Source: CALCMJ01 sp964475415
Lineage (GTDB): Bacteria > Bacteroidota > Bacteroidia > Chitinophagales > Saprospiraceae
Assembly: GCA_964475415.1 (NCBI GenBank)
Contig: CAYYWZ010000036.1
Span: 1 to 38,892 of the forward strand
Direction: 5' to 3'
DNA: 38,892 nt
Positions within the stretch are counted from its first letter, which is position 1. Every line of letters starts with the position of its first letter. A program made the translations under genes and the position numbers. Shown here piece by piece: positions 17,988 to 25,213 of the stretch. The notes beneath the pieces are model-generated. The model made no database searches. It had not been told where the DNA came from and saw only the letters and a list, made by a program, of their open reading frames with translations.

Positions 17988-18059
17988 AAGCGAAAACAAA
18001 TAAAAAACGGAAAGTAAGTATTATACATTTCCGTTTTTTATTTAATTAAGTTTTCGCTT
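17988..18059 (-). terminator. Very long stem-loop between gldK and gldL
   Basis: The inner arms AAATAAAAAACGGAAA (17998-18013) and its exact complement (18028-18043) form a perfect 16-base stem with a 14-base loop. The outer arms AAGCGAAAAC (17988-17997) and GTTTTCGCTT (18050-18059) add ten perfect pairs, interrupted only by a 6-base bulge on one side. The outer arm runs into the gldK stop codon. T-rich arms on both strands fit a bidirectional terminator, but an mRNA-processing or stabilising hairpin that sets the gldK:gldLMN ratio is equally consistent. Confidence 0.8.
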
Positions 18060-19293
18060 AAAAATCATTGATTGATCTTCCTAAGAATGTAAGAGCACAT
18101 CTGAAACCTACATAAGATTTAGTTGTGTCTTGGTATTCCCAGTGACGTGTTCCTGTTTGGCAGAAATAAGATATATCTTTCCAAGATCCTCCTCTGATAA
18201 CTTTTCTTTTGTATGCTTTAGGATCATCATCTGATGCATCATACTTTATATCTGGGTTCAAGTCATGTACGTGAGAATAAGCCCCTGGATAATAAGCTGA
18301 CTCAGTCCACTCTGCAACGTTACCTGCCATGCAGTACAATCCGTAATCATTAGGGAAGTATGCATCAGCTTTAACAGTATATAATCCTCCATCTTCTGGG
18401 TAATTACCTCTTCCGGGCTTAAAGTTAGCTAAGAGACATCCTTTGGCATTTCTGATATAATAACCTCCCCATGGGTAAGGTGCCATATCTCTACCTCCTC
18501 TAGACGCATATTCCCACTCTGATTCTGTTGGTAATCTAAATTCTTCAGAATTTGGTTGATCCGTCATGAATGTATTCCACATCTGTGTTCTCCAGTGACA
18601 GAAAGCTTTTGCTTGTTTCCAGTTAACACCGACAACTGGATAATCATCGAAAGATGGATGCCAGAAGTAATTTCTTGTGTATGGCTCATTATATGAGTAA
18701 GCAAAATCTCTTATCCAACAAAGCGTATCAGGGAAAATATTCACCTCTTCCTCATTGATTAATTGAGTTCTAGAGGTACCTTCTGATCTAGCAGCTTTTT
18801 GCCAGTCTACCCATCTGTAGGTATAATTAAGCTGTCTAGTATCTAGTTCTCTATTATCATTAAGAATCATATCTCCAGAATAAAACATCTCGTCGAGTGT
18901 CTCATCTGCATAATCTAATTCATATTCCCAATCTAATTTCTCATTACCGTAATCATCCTCAATGAAGTCACCCATAATAGTGTGAGCTATTGAATCTTTT
19001 ACATGATATACAAATTGACGATACTCGTTATTCGTAATTTCTGTGTCATCCATGAAAAATCCTTGAATCGATATGGCCTTAGGACGTTGGGTGTTATCAC
19101 CGAAAACGTCTTGATCACTCTGACCTATGTGTAAAGTACCAGAAGGTACATATACCATCCCGTAGGGATTTAAACCAGCATAGCTAGGTCTATCTACGAC
19201 ACCTATTAATTGTCCCGATTCTTCTCGCCCGCATGAACTTAAGATCAGCATAACAAATAATATTCCAAGCAACTTATGTGTTCCTCCTTTCAT
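18058..19293 (-). CDS. gldK: Type IX secretion/gliding lipoprotein GldK (PorK)
   Basis: An outer-membrane lipoprotein of the T9SS that forms the ring with GldN. I place the start at 19293, giving about 411 residues, because the sequence from there is a clean lipoprotein signal ending in LILSSC; the frame extends to an ATG at 19323, which would add ten charged residues. The body is a formylglycine-generating-enzyme (sulfatase-modifying factor) fold, with GMVYVPSGTLHIGQ at the start, EFRLPTESEWEYASRGG in the middle, and the closing VIRGGSWKD and VGFRCALT. GldK proteins use this fold structurally, not as enzymes. It lies downstream of the porP-like gene. Confidence 0.95.
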   Translation of the reverse strand: MKGGTHKLLGILFVMLILSSCGREESGQLIGVVDRPSYAGLNPYGMVYVPSGTLHIGQSDQDVFGDNTQRPKAISIQGFFMDDTEITNNEYRQFVYHVKDSIAHTIMGDFIEDDYGNEKLDWEYELDYADETLDEMFYSGDMILNDNRELDTRQLNYTYRWVDWQKAARSEGTSRTQLINEEEVNIFPDTLCWIRDFAYSYNEPYTRNYFWHPSFDDYPVVGVNWKQAKAFCHWRTQMWNTFMTDQPNSEEFRLPTESEWEYASRGGRDMAPYPWGGYYIRNAKGCLLANFKPGRGNYPEDGGLYTVKADAYFPNDYGLYCMAGNVAEWTESAYYPGAYSHVHDLNPDIKYDASDDDPKAYKRKVIRGGSWKDISYFCQTGTRHWEYQDTTKSYVGFRCALTFLGRSINDF

Positions 19294-19487
19294 TTCCTGT
19301 TTTTGAATTTTAATTAGAGCCATTATACTTAAAGCGTGTAAAAATAATGTTTTGATCCTAAAACAAAATTAAAATCAATAAAAAATACTATAAAATGTAA
19401 TATTAACAGTTGATCAGCACAGAATAAAACGCAATTTGACCAAATGTATTATGGTTTTAAGCTAGTAATTGAAACTTTTTTCAATTT

Positions 19488-20462
19488 TTATAAATTTCTA
19501 GTGTTATATATAATTTTTGGGGGTAATCCTATACCTATCAACTTTTGGAGATTATAATTGATTGTAAACTCATGTGAACCATCGTTCACATTCTGCAAAG
19601 ATGATAATCCATAATCATAGCTGTAAGATAGCTTATAATGCTTATCTATCTGCATTCCCATAATAAATATTATCCCTTCAATTGAATTATTATCGTATCC
19701 TCTAACCCCTAACCCTCCAAAAACATTGCCATACTCCAAGTTGGTTGTTATAGCCGTCTGGATAGATTCACTATTTGCTAAGATTAAAATGGAAGGTTTC
19801 ACATAAGCATCCATATTTTCTAAATAAATCTTCATTTCACCAAAAAAAGTAAAATTGGTTTGAAGACTTATATTGTAAGGATCTACATTGATCCGACTAG
19901 ACGGTAAATTATTTACAGAAATACCAGCTTCGAAGTTATTATTTAGAAAATATATCCCTAATCTCCAATTGGGACTAATCCCAGATGCTTGATTATTAGA
20001 TAATAATAAATCGTTATGGTTTACAGTAGTTTCATACTCTCCAGTCGGAGTTCGCAAAATAGAACCGTCTAATCTTTTTTGTAATAAGCCTAGTGACAAG
20101 CCAGCAGAGAAAGTACCTATATTAGTAGGCATAACATAATTATATCCCAATAGTACCGACGTATTTCTTTCAGCGCCTATATTTTCTGTTTCTAGATTGA
20201 TACCTACAGATCCTTTTATTAGGTATAAGGGCATATGTGCATTAATACCTAGTTGCGATGGGTTTTCTGTAAGCTGATTCCACTGAGAACGATAGAAAGA
20301 GTTAACGGATAATGACCTTTGCATGCCACCAAAAGCAGGATTGAACTGGTACTTGTTATACATGTACTGAGAATAATGTCCATTCTGTTGTGCTTGGCTG
20401 GACACTGGAAGCATGATTACCAGAGCTAGTAATATGCAGTATATGGGTCTAGTAATATTCAA
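19488..20462 (-). CDS. PorP/SprF-family type IX secretion outer-membrane protein
   Basis: A 324-residue outer-membrane beta-barrel of the PorP/SprF family. These proteins serve the T9SS machine or act as partners that anchor particular secreted proteins. A signal peptide ends at SSQAQQ (about residue 25). The family hallmark follows: GHYSQYMYNKYQFNPAFGG, then RSQWNQL. Alternating strands continue to the C-terminus. The order porP, gldK, gldL, gldM, gldN matches the por cluster of Porphyromonas. A gap of about 165-195 bases with no clear terminator separates it from gldK. Confidence 0.93.
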   Translation of the reverse strand: MNITRPIYCILLALVIMLPVSSQAQQNGHYSQYMYNKYQFNPAFGGMQRSLSVNSFYRSQWNQLTENPSQLGINAHMPLYLIKGSVGINLETENIGAERNTSVLLGYNYVMPTNIGTFSAGLSLGLLQKRLDGSILRTPTGEYETTVNHNDLLLSNNQASGISPNWRLGIYFLNNNFEAGISVNNLPSSRINVDPYNISLQTNFTFFGEMKIYLENMDAYVKPSILILANSESIQTAITTNLEYGNVFGGLGVRGYDNNSIEGIIFIMGMQIDKHYKLSYSYDYGLSSLQNVNDGSHEFTINYNLQKLIGIGLPPKIIYNTRNL

Positions 20463-20514
20463 AAATTAGCTTCAGTTATAACGCAATATAACTCGTAACT
20501 TCTGCATTTTCAAA

Positions 20515-21282
20515 TTAAGTGGTAAAACTTATTTGTAAATTGTCATGGGCGATGAATACGTGAGGTGGTAATTCTTTCTGTATTTCCTCATGTCTTCCCA
20601 TGAAGTGACTAAGATGAGTGAGATAAGCCACACGAGGATTGATTATAGATATCATTTGCAACGCTTCATCTAGTGTAAAATGTGAAGGATGTTTCTCTCT
20701 TCTAAGAGCATTGATAACTAAAGTATCTGTATCTTCTTGTAAAAAGGCAATCTCACCTTCAGCAATTAGAGAAGCATCTGTTATATAAGTGAGCTTTCCA
20801 ATTCTATAGCCTGTAATAGGCAGACGACCATGAGTAATTCTAAAAGCAAATACCTCACTACCATTAATATCATTATGCCCTTCTTTAATTGTATTAAGTT
20901 GAATCTTTGGTAGACCAGGGTAAGTGCCAGAGAAAATATATTGAAATCTTTTAGAAATATCTTCAATCACGCGCTCTTCTGCATGAAGGATAATATCCTT
21001 TTTATGTTTAAAGTTGATCGGTCTTATATCATCCATGCCGGCTGTATGATCTGCATGTTCATGAGTTATAAGAATTTGATCCAAGTCAGACAAATTATTA
21101 GATAACATCTGCATTCGGAAATCAGGACCTATATCGATAAGGAATTTATTCTTTTTATCATCTATATATATAGATGATCGTGTTCTTTTGTCTTTAATGT
21201 CAGGAGATATACAAGCATAGCAATTACATCCAATTACGGGTATGCCTTGTGACGTTCCTGTACCTAAAAAAGTTGCAAGCAA
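20515..21282 (-). CDS. MBL-fold metal-dependent hydrolase, PhnP-like
   Basis: A cytoplasmic metallo-beta-lactamase-fold hydrolase (255 residues). The HxHxDH metal motif appears as THEHADHTAGMDD near residue 75, with further metal ligands in ITHGR and TYITDAS, and a final histidine in LTHLSH. The start TFLGTGTSQGIPVIGCNC and CxC pair resemble PhnP phosphodiesterases and RNase Z-like relatives, which cleave cyclic phosphates or RNA ends. The substrate here is unknown. It overlaps no gene and lies 9 bases after the small protein at 21292, so the two are co-transcribed. Confidence 0.9.
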   Translation of the reverse strand: MLATFLGTGTSQGIPVIGCNCYACISPDIKDKRTRSSIYIDDKKNKFLIDIGPDFRMQMLSNNLSDLDQILITHEHADHTAGMDDIRPINFKHKKDIILHAEERVIEDISKRFQYIFSGTYPGLPKIQLNTIKEGHNDINGSEVFAFRITHGRLPITGYRIGKLTYITDASLIAEGEIAFLQEDTDTLVINALRREKHPSHFTLDEALQMISIINPRVAYLTHLSHFMGRHEEIQKELPPHVFIAHDNLQISFTT

Positions 21283-21291
21283 TATTTTTAA

Positions 21292-21576
21292 TTATGCTAC
21301 TAATTTAAGATCTATTTGTTGATTGGCAATGGATTTTAAGAATTCTAAATCTTTATCATCTTGTAATTCGGGATTGATCGGGTCTATTTGGTTCAGTATC
21401 AGAGAGAAATGATCTATTTTTTGCTTAACCTCAAGAAATTTGTTTATTACAATTACTTTTTTTTTCTTAAGAATACAGAAGCCGGATTGAAAATTTCCTC
21501 TTTCATAACGAATGCTATAGCCTTCTTTCTTCAATATCGTTTCTATTCTTGTTAAATTTGATTTAGAATATCGCAT
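21292..21576 (-). CDS. Small conserved Bacteroidota protein, unknown function
   Basis: A 94-residue soluble basic protein. The pattern YSIRYERGNFQSGFCILKKK followed by VIVINKFLEVKQKID resembles a conserved but uncharacterised Bacteroidota family that I recall being encoded near MBL-fold hydrolases. It looks like an alpha/beta fold with a central hairpin, and has no signal peptide or catalytic motif. It lies 9 bases upstream of the MBL gene on the same strand, so the two proteins may act together. Confidence 0.75.
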   Translation of the reverse strand: MRYSKSNLTRIETILKKEGYSIRYERGNFQSGFCILKKKKVIVINKFLEVKQKIDHFSLILNQIDPINPELQDDKDLEFLKSIANQQIDLKLVA

Positions 21577-21640
21577 GTATATTACTCGTTTGATGATATG
21601 CAGGCAAAATTATCATTTTATCATATAAAGACAAATCATA

Positions 21641-22258
21641 ATGTGTTTATTTTACAGGATATCTTTTTTGGCTATTTTTTTGTCAGGTACTATGACAACA
21701 ATGGATGCTCAGACGGGTTTTATAGGTAAGATCAAGTTAGGCTTAAATGCCACTCAGATTCATGGCGATGGTTTGTTCGGTTATGATAAGTTGGGATTGA
21801 TTGGAGGAGCTCAGTTATCCTATGAGTTGAATAGCAGATTTGATATGGGGTTTGAGTTTTTATTAAGCCAAAAGGGTAGCCAAGCAAAGATTTCATTTTC
21901 ATCTCCTGCCGATATTCAGAGGACTACGCTTAATTACATAGAATTTCCGTTATTTATAACTGTCAAAGATTGGTACATAGAAGATGAGGGTTTTTATAAA
22001 ATTAAAGCTCATGGAGGATTATCCTATGCCTACCTTATAGATGTTTCCTCTTCTAACGGTTTGTATCAAGATGATTTGGGAAATTTTAAAAACACGGATT
22101 TAGCCTTATTAATAGGTGTGAGTTATGGATTAGGGCCTAAATTAGAAGCCACTGCGAGATATACTAATTCCGTCACGAAAATTTATAGAAACGAAAATCT
22201 AGAAACAGATGGTTTGTTGAACTATCTTTGGAGCTTTACGCTAGATTACAAGTTATAA
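21641..22258 (+). CDS. PorT-family outer-membrane beta-barrel protein
   Basis: A 205-residue exported protein. A signal peptide ends after TMDAQ (about residue 24). Amphipathic strands follow, starting GKIKLGLNATQIHGDGLFGYDKLG and ending with an aromatic residue pattern typical of small 8-strand barrels of the PorT/OMP_b-brl_2 type. In Porphyromonas PorT is needed for type IX secretion, but this broad family contains many paralogs, so a T9SS role is only suggested by proximity. It heads a plus-strand run with the lipoprotein and the Ppx/GppA gene, spaced by 5 and 2 bases. Confidence 0.75.
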   Translation: MCLFYRISFLAIFLSGTMTTMDAQTGFIGKIKLGLNATQIHGDGLFGYDKLGLIGGAQLSYELNSRFDMGFEFLLSQKGSQAKISFSSPADIQRTTLNYIEFPLFITVKDWYIEDEGFYKIKAHGGLSYAYLIDVSSSNGLYQDDLGNFKNTDLALLIGVSYGLGPKLEATARYTNSVTKIYRNENLETDGLLNYLWSFTLDYKL

Positions 22259-22263
22259 GCTAT

Positions 22264-22740
22264 ATGAAGTACTTTTTATTTTTATTCGTTTTTTCTTTTC
22301 TCTCTGCATGTAAATCTGATTCTACCTCCCCTAAAAGATCATCTGCCAAGCAAGCGTCAGCTGTAGCAGTGAAAACAGTAAACCTTCCATCTATCTCGGA
22401 AGAGACTATGGGTAAGTTGTTTAATAATTGCGATCAGGTGGATTTTATCTTTCACTATCAGTCTTTTAGTATGAACATAGCAGAAAGATCTACGATTATT
22501 ACTAATCTGAAAGGCATAGATCCTCAGCCAGTTGTGGAGTTTCCAGGTAGCTGTAAACCACAGGGAAGAATAGCTTATTACAGTAAAGGAGAGATGATTA
22601 CAGAAGCGGATTTATATTTTGAGGAAACCTGCAAATTCATGCTATTTATGGAGAATGAAAAACCTGTAGCAGGTAATTATCTGAATAAAAAAGGCATAGA
22701 TTTTCTTAATACCTTATTTTCTAGAGTAAAGAATCAATAA
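22264..22740 (+). CDS. Small lipoprotein of unknown function
   Basis: A lipoprotein of about 158 residues: the signal MKYFLFLFVFSFLSAC has its lipobox cysteine at residue 16. The start at the ATG at 22264 is chosen over a TTG at 22228 because it gives the clean signal and leaves 5 bases after the upstream stop. The mature part has two segments around CDQVDFIFHYQSFSMN and YFEETCKFMLFMENEKP, with about three further cysteines. I do not recognise a family. It is tightly sandwiched between the beta-barrel gene and the Ppx/GppA gene, which suggests an envelope role. Confidence 0.8.
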   Translation: MKYFLFLFVFSFLSACKSDSTSPKRSSAKQASAVAVKTVNLPSISEETMGKLFNNCDQVDFIFHYQSFSMNIAERSTIITNLKGIDPQPVVEFPGSCKPQGRIAYYSKGEMITEADLYFEETCKFMLFMENEKPVAGNYLNKKGIDFLNTLFSRVKNQ

Positions 22741-22742
22741 TC

Positions 22743-23633
22743 GTGTTATTCGCTGCAGTAGATCTAGGAACCAATACTTTTCATGTATTATTAGCTCGAG
22801 TAGAAAATGATAAGATTGTAGAAGTTTTTAGAAAAAGGAAGTTTGTTTATTTGCTTCAAAAAGACAAGTCTGTTATAAGTAAATTGTCTCGTAATCGTGC
22901 TTATAAAGCTGTTTTATATATTAGAGAAATATTCAATAAGTACAATGTTGAATCAGTCTATATTACAGGAACGGAGGCTTTTAGAAGTGCTAAGAATGGA
23001 TCAAAGCTCAAGTCCGATTTACAAAAAATATTCCGCTATGAAATTAATATTATCTCTGGTTCAGAAGAAGCAAGATTGACTTTTATAGGCGTATCTCATT
23101 CGCTCAGACCTGTAGCGACTCCTTATACGATTATAGATATTGGCGGAGGAAGTATAGAGTTTATAAATGTAAATGAGAAGGGGAGTCTTGAAATTTCTGA
23201 TTCGCTGCCGATAGGTATAAGTGTAATAGCTGCTAAATGTAATTATATAGATAAACTTAATGATAAAGAATTATCATTGATCGAACAAGAATTTTCGTCT
23301 TACACGGCGGTTCTAGGCAAATATAGAAATAAGCATATCATTTTTAATGCGGGATCTTTTGAAGTATTAAATAGATTGGGTTTTTCTAGTTCCTTTAATT
23401 CATATTGCACCTACATCTCTATAAAGCCTTTACTTGAAGTTTGTCAAAGTTTAATAGAATCAGATCTAAATACTAGAAAAAAAATGGAGTGGCTACCGGC
23501 TACAAGAGAAAAGAATATGCACTTTTGCTCTATAATAATCAAATTGATTATCAAGTACTTAGCTGCTGAATTGGTGGTGTATTCACCGTATTCTATAAAA
23601 GAAGGTATAATTTTAAGCTTGTCTAAAAAATAA
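22743..23633 (+). CDS. Ppx/GppA-family phosphatase
   Basis: An actin-like-fold phosphatase of 296 residues; relatives hydrolyse inorganic polyphosphate or pppGpp. The phosphate-1 motif DLGTNTFHVLLA lies at residues 7-18, GTEAFRSA (near residue 76) follows, and the phosphate-2 motif IDIGGGSIEF is near residue 138. The protein is the short form common in Bacteroidota, lacking the C-terminal HD-like domain of the E. coli enzymes. It begins with a GTG at 22743, two bases after the previous stop, and no ATG of similar merit exists. The exact substrate cannot be told. Confidence 0.9.
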   Translation: MLFAAVDLGTNTFHVLLARVENDKIVEVFRKRKFVYLLQKDKSVISKLSRNRAYKAVLYIREIFNKYNVESVYITGTEAFRSAKNGSKLKSDLQKIFRYEINIISGSEEARLTFIGVSHSLRPVATPYTIIDIGGGSIEFINVNEKGSLEISDSLPIGISVIAAKCNYIDKLNDKELSLIEQEFSSYTAVLGKYRNKHIIFNAGSFEVLNRLGFSSSFNSYCTYISIKPLLEVCQSLIESDLNTRKKMEWLPATREKNMHFCSIIIKLIIKYLAAELVVYSPYSIKEGIILSLSKK

Positions 23634-23665
23634 TTTAGTATATTTGAAAAATGATAGTTTTATAG

Positions 23666-24925
23666 ATGGAATTTTTTGAACTAGTAACATCAGAATGGGC
23701 CATTAGAGCAATAATTGCATCCTCACTTGTAGGAATAATGTGTGGTGCTTTGGGGTGTTTTTTAGTATTGCGTAACATGTCGCTCATAGGAGATGCACTT
23801 TCGCATGCTATTTTGCCTGGAATATTTTTTTCATATCTACTTGTAGGGTATTCTACTTTGGGGTTCTTTTTTGGTTCTACATTAGCTGGTTTGCTTACAG
23901 CTGTAGGAATTACATGGGTTCAATCGAATGTAAAAACTAAAAACGATGCAGCTATAGGGATTATTTTTACCGCTATGTTTTCAATAGGAGTTATGGGGAT
24001 CTCTTGGCTAAACCAGAGTCAAGGAACACATCTTGATCTTAAAGACTTTCTTTTTGGTAATGTATTAGGTATTTCCACAGAGGATATAATATTGACATTT
24101 ATTGTAACTATTTATACCCTATTAAGTATTACTGTATTCTACCGGTATCTATTTATAACAACATTTCAACCCACCATAGCTACTTCTATGGGATTTTCTA
24201 CAAAGCTGCTTCATTATTTTTTCATGCTTTTATTATCGGTCGCAGTTGTTTCTTCTCTCCGAACAGTTGGTGTTATATTAGTTGTAGCTATGCTCATTAC
24301 TCCAGCGGCCACCGCTCTATTATTATCTAATAAACTGAAGGTAGTTCTAGTATTATCTTCAGTAATAGGATTATTATCTGCAGTAATAGGTCTTTTGATT
24401 TCCATATGGTTTCAGACAACACCTGGTCCAGCAATGACCTTATCAGCCACAGGATTTTACATAATAGCAGTTATATTTTCTCCTAATAAAGGATTATTAT
24501 TCAAGTGGATAACGAAAAGGCATCAACTAAAGAGGATTATAAAAGAGGATATACTTAGACAGGTGATAAAGAAAGATCCTTTAATCGGCGTAAACTCTAC
24601 AGAAGTAAAAAAAAGATTAGCTCTCTCTAATTCCCAAATGAATAGAGGTATAACAAGTCTTATAAGCCTTGGTTTGCTAGAAAAGGACAAATCACAACTA
24701 AAATTATCTGATAAGGGCTTAAAATCTGCTAACAAGCTAGTAAGGGCACATAGACTGTGGGAAACTTATCAAGTTGAAAAAATGGGTCTAGATGCACAAT
24801 TAATCCACGACGAAGCCGATTATTTGGAGCATTATCTATCTGAAGAACTTTTAGACGAGCTAGAAAGAGACCTAGGATATCCGCAAAATGATCCACACGG
24901 GTCTCCAATTCCACCAAGGCAATAA
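23666..24925 (+). CDS. Metal ABC transporter permease fused to a DtxR/MntR-type regulator domain
   Basis: A 419-residue fusion. Residues 1-285 form an ABC-3 (ZnuB/MntB/TroC) inner-membrane permease with about eight helices and the motif GDALSHAILPG. Residues 290-360 form a winged helix, and 360-419 form the DtxR/MntR metal-binding dimerisation domain. The ligand pattern is retained: RAHRLWE (His79/Glu83 in DtxR) and HDEADYLEH. In the latter, Asp replaces the DtxR Cys102, closer to the acidic ligand of MntR, so Mn or Fe sensing is likely. The ending DPHGSPIPP matches DtxR. No ATPase or binding protein is adjacent. Such fusions occur in Bacteroidota; the membrane-tethered sensor role is inferred. 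Confidence 0.92.
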   Translation: MEFFELVTSEWAIRAIIASSLVGIMCGALGCFLVLRNMSLIGDALSHAILPGIFFSYLLVGYSTLGFFFGSTLAGLLTAVGITWVQSNVKTKNDAAIGIIFTAMFSIGVMGISWLNQSQGTHLDLKDFLFGNVLGISTEDIILTFIVTIYTLLSITVFYRYLFITTFQPTIATSMGFSTKLLHYFFMLLLSVAVVSSLRTVGVILVVAMLITPAATALLLSNKLKVVLVLSSVIGLLSAVIGLLISIWFQTTPGPAMTLSATGFYIIAVIFSPNKGLLFKWITKRHQLKRIIKEDILRQVIKKDPLIGVNSTEVKKRLALSNSQMNRGITSLISLGLLEKDKSQLKLSDKGLKSANKLVRAHRLWETYQVEKMGLDAQLIHDEADYLEHYLSEELLDELERDLGYPQNDPHGSPIPPRQ

Positions 24926-24956
24926 AGTAAGATTTAAAGGCATTAATATTCGATAT

Positions 24957-25019
24957 ATTCACCATTTTTAAGTTTTATTGAAAAAAAATTAAAAATGTAT
25001 GAGGGTGAATTGTTTTTTT
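24957..25019 (+). terminator. Probable terminator after the permease-regulator gene
   Basis: ATTCACC (24957-24963) pairs with GGTGAAT (25004-25010), and the adjoining ATTTTTAA with TTAAAAAT (24964-24971 and 24989-24996), interrupted by a 7-base bulge. A T-tract follows (25012-25018). The large imperfect loop makes it less certain than the others in this window. Confidence 0.5.
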
Positions 25020-25092
25020 AGTGTCACTAATGTAACGATAGTCCAGTTTTATAAAGAAAAACTGATTTATCTTTAAATTATTACTACGGATA

Positions 25093-25102
25093 ACACCCTT
25101 TT
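25093..25102 (+). promoter_or_regulatory. ACACCCTTTT element, copy 1
   Basis: ACACCCTTTT lies 121 bases before the start of the 2338-residue protein. The same 10 bases recur upstream of two of the small cargo genes and at the right end of the window, always in the same orientation. It could be a promoter element, an activator site or part of a conserved leader. Its role is inferred only from recurrence. Confidence 0.4.
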
Positions 25103-25213
25103 ATCCTATTAAAATATTCAGTTTTGCACTTCTTAAGTCTTTAGAGGTGCATTTCTTGTTATTTTTTAGGTGAGTGTGTTAGTAGTTATTATTAACATCA
25201 AACACCTAAATTA

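Noticed and set aside
19441..19448. A minus-strand TACATTTG match to the Bacteroidota -7 promoter motif upstream of gldK
   Set aside because: No matching -33 TTG element at the expected distance and it lies about 150 bases from the start codon, so it cannot be called a promoter with confidence.
19467..19486. AATTGAAA/TTTCAATT hairpin just after the porP-like gene as a terminator
   Set aside because: Only eight AT-rich pairs and no U-tract in the direction of porP transcription.
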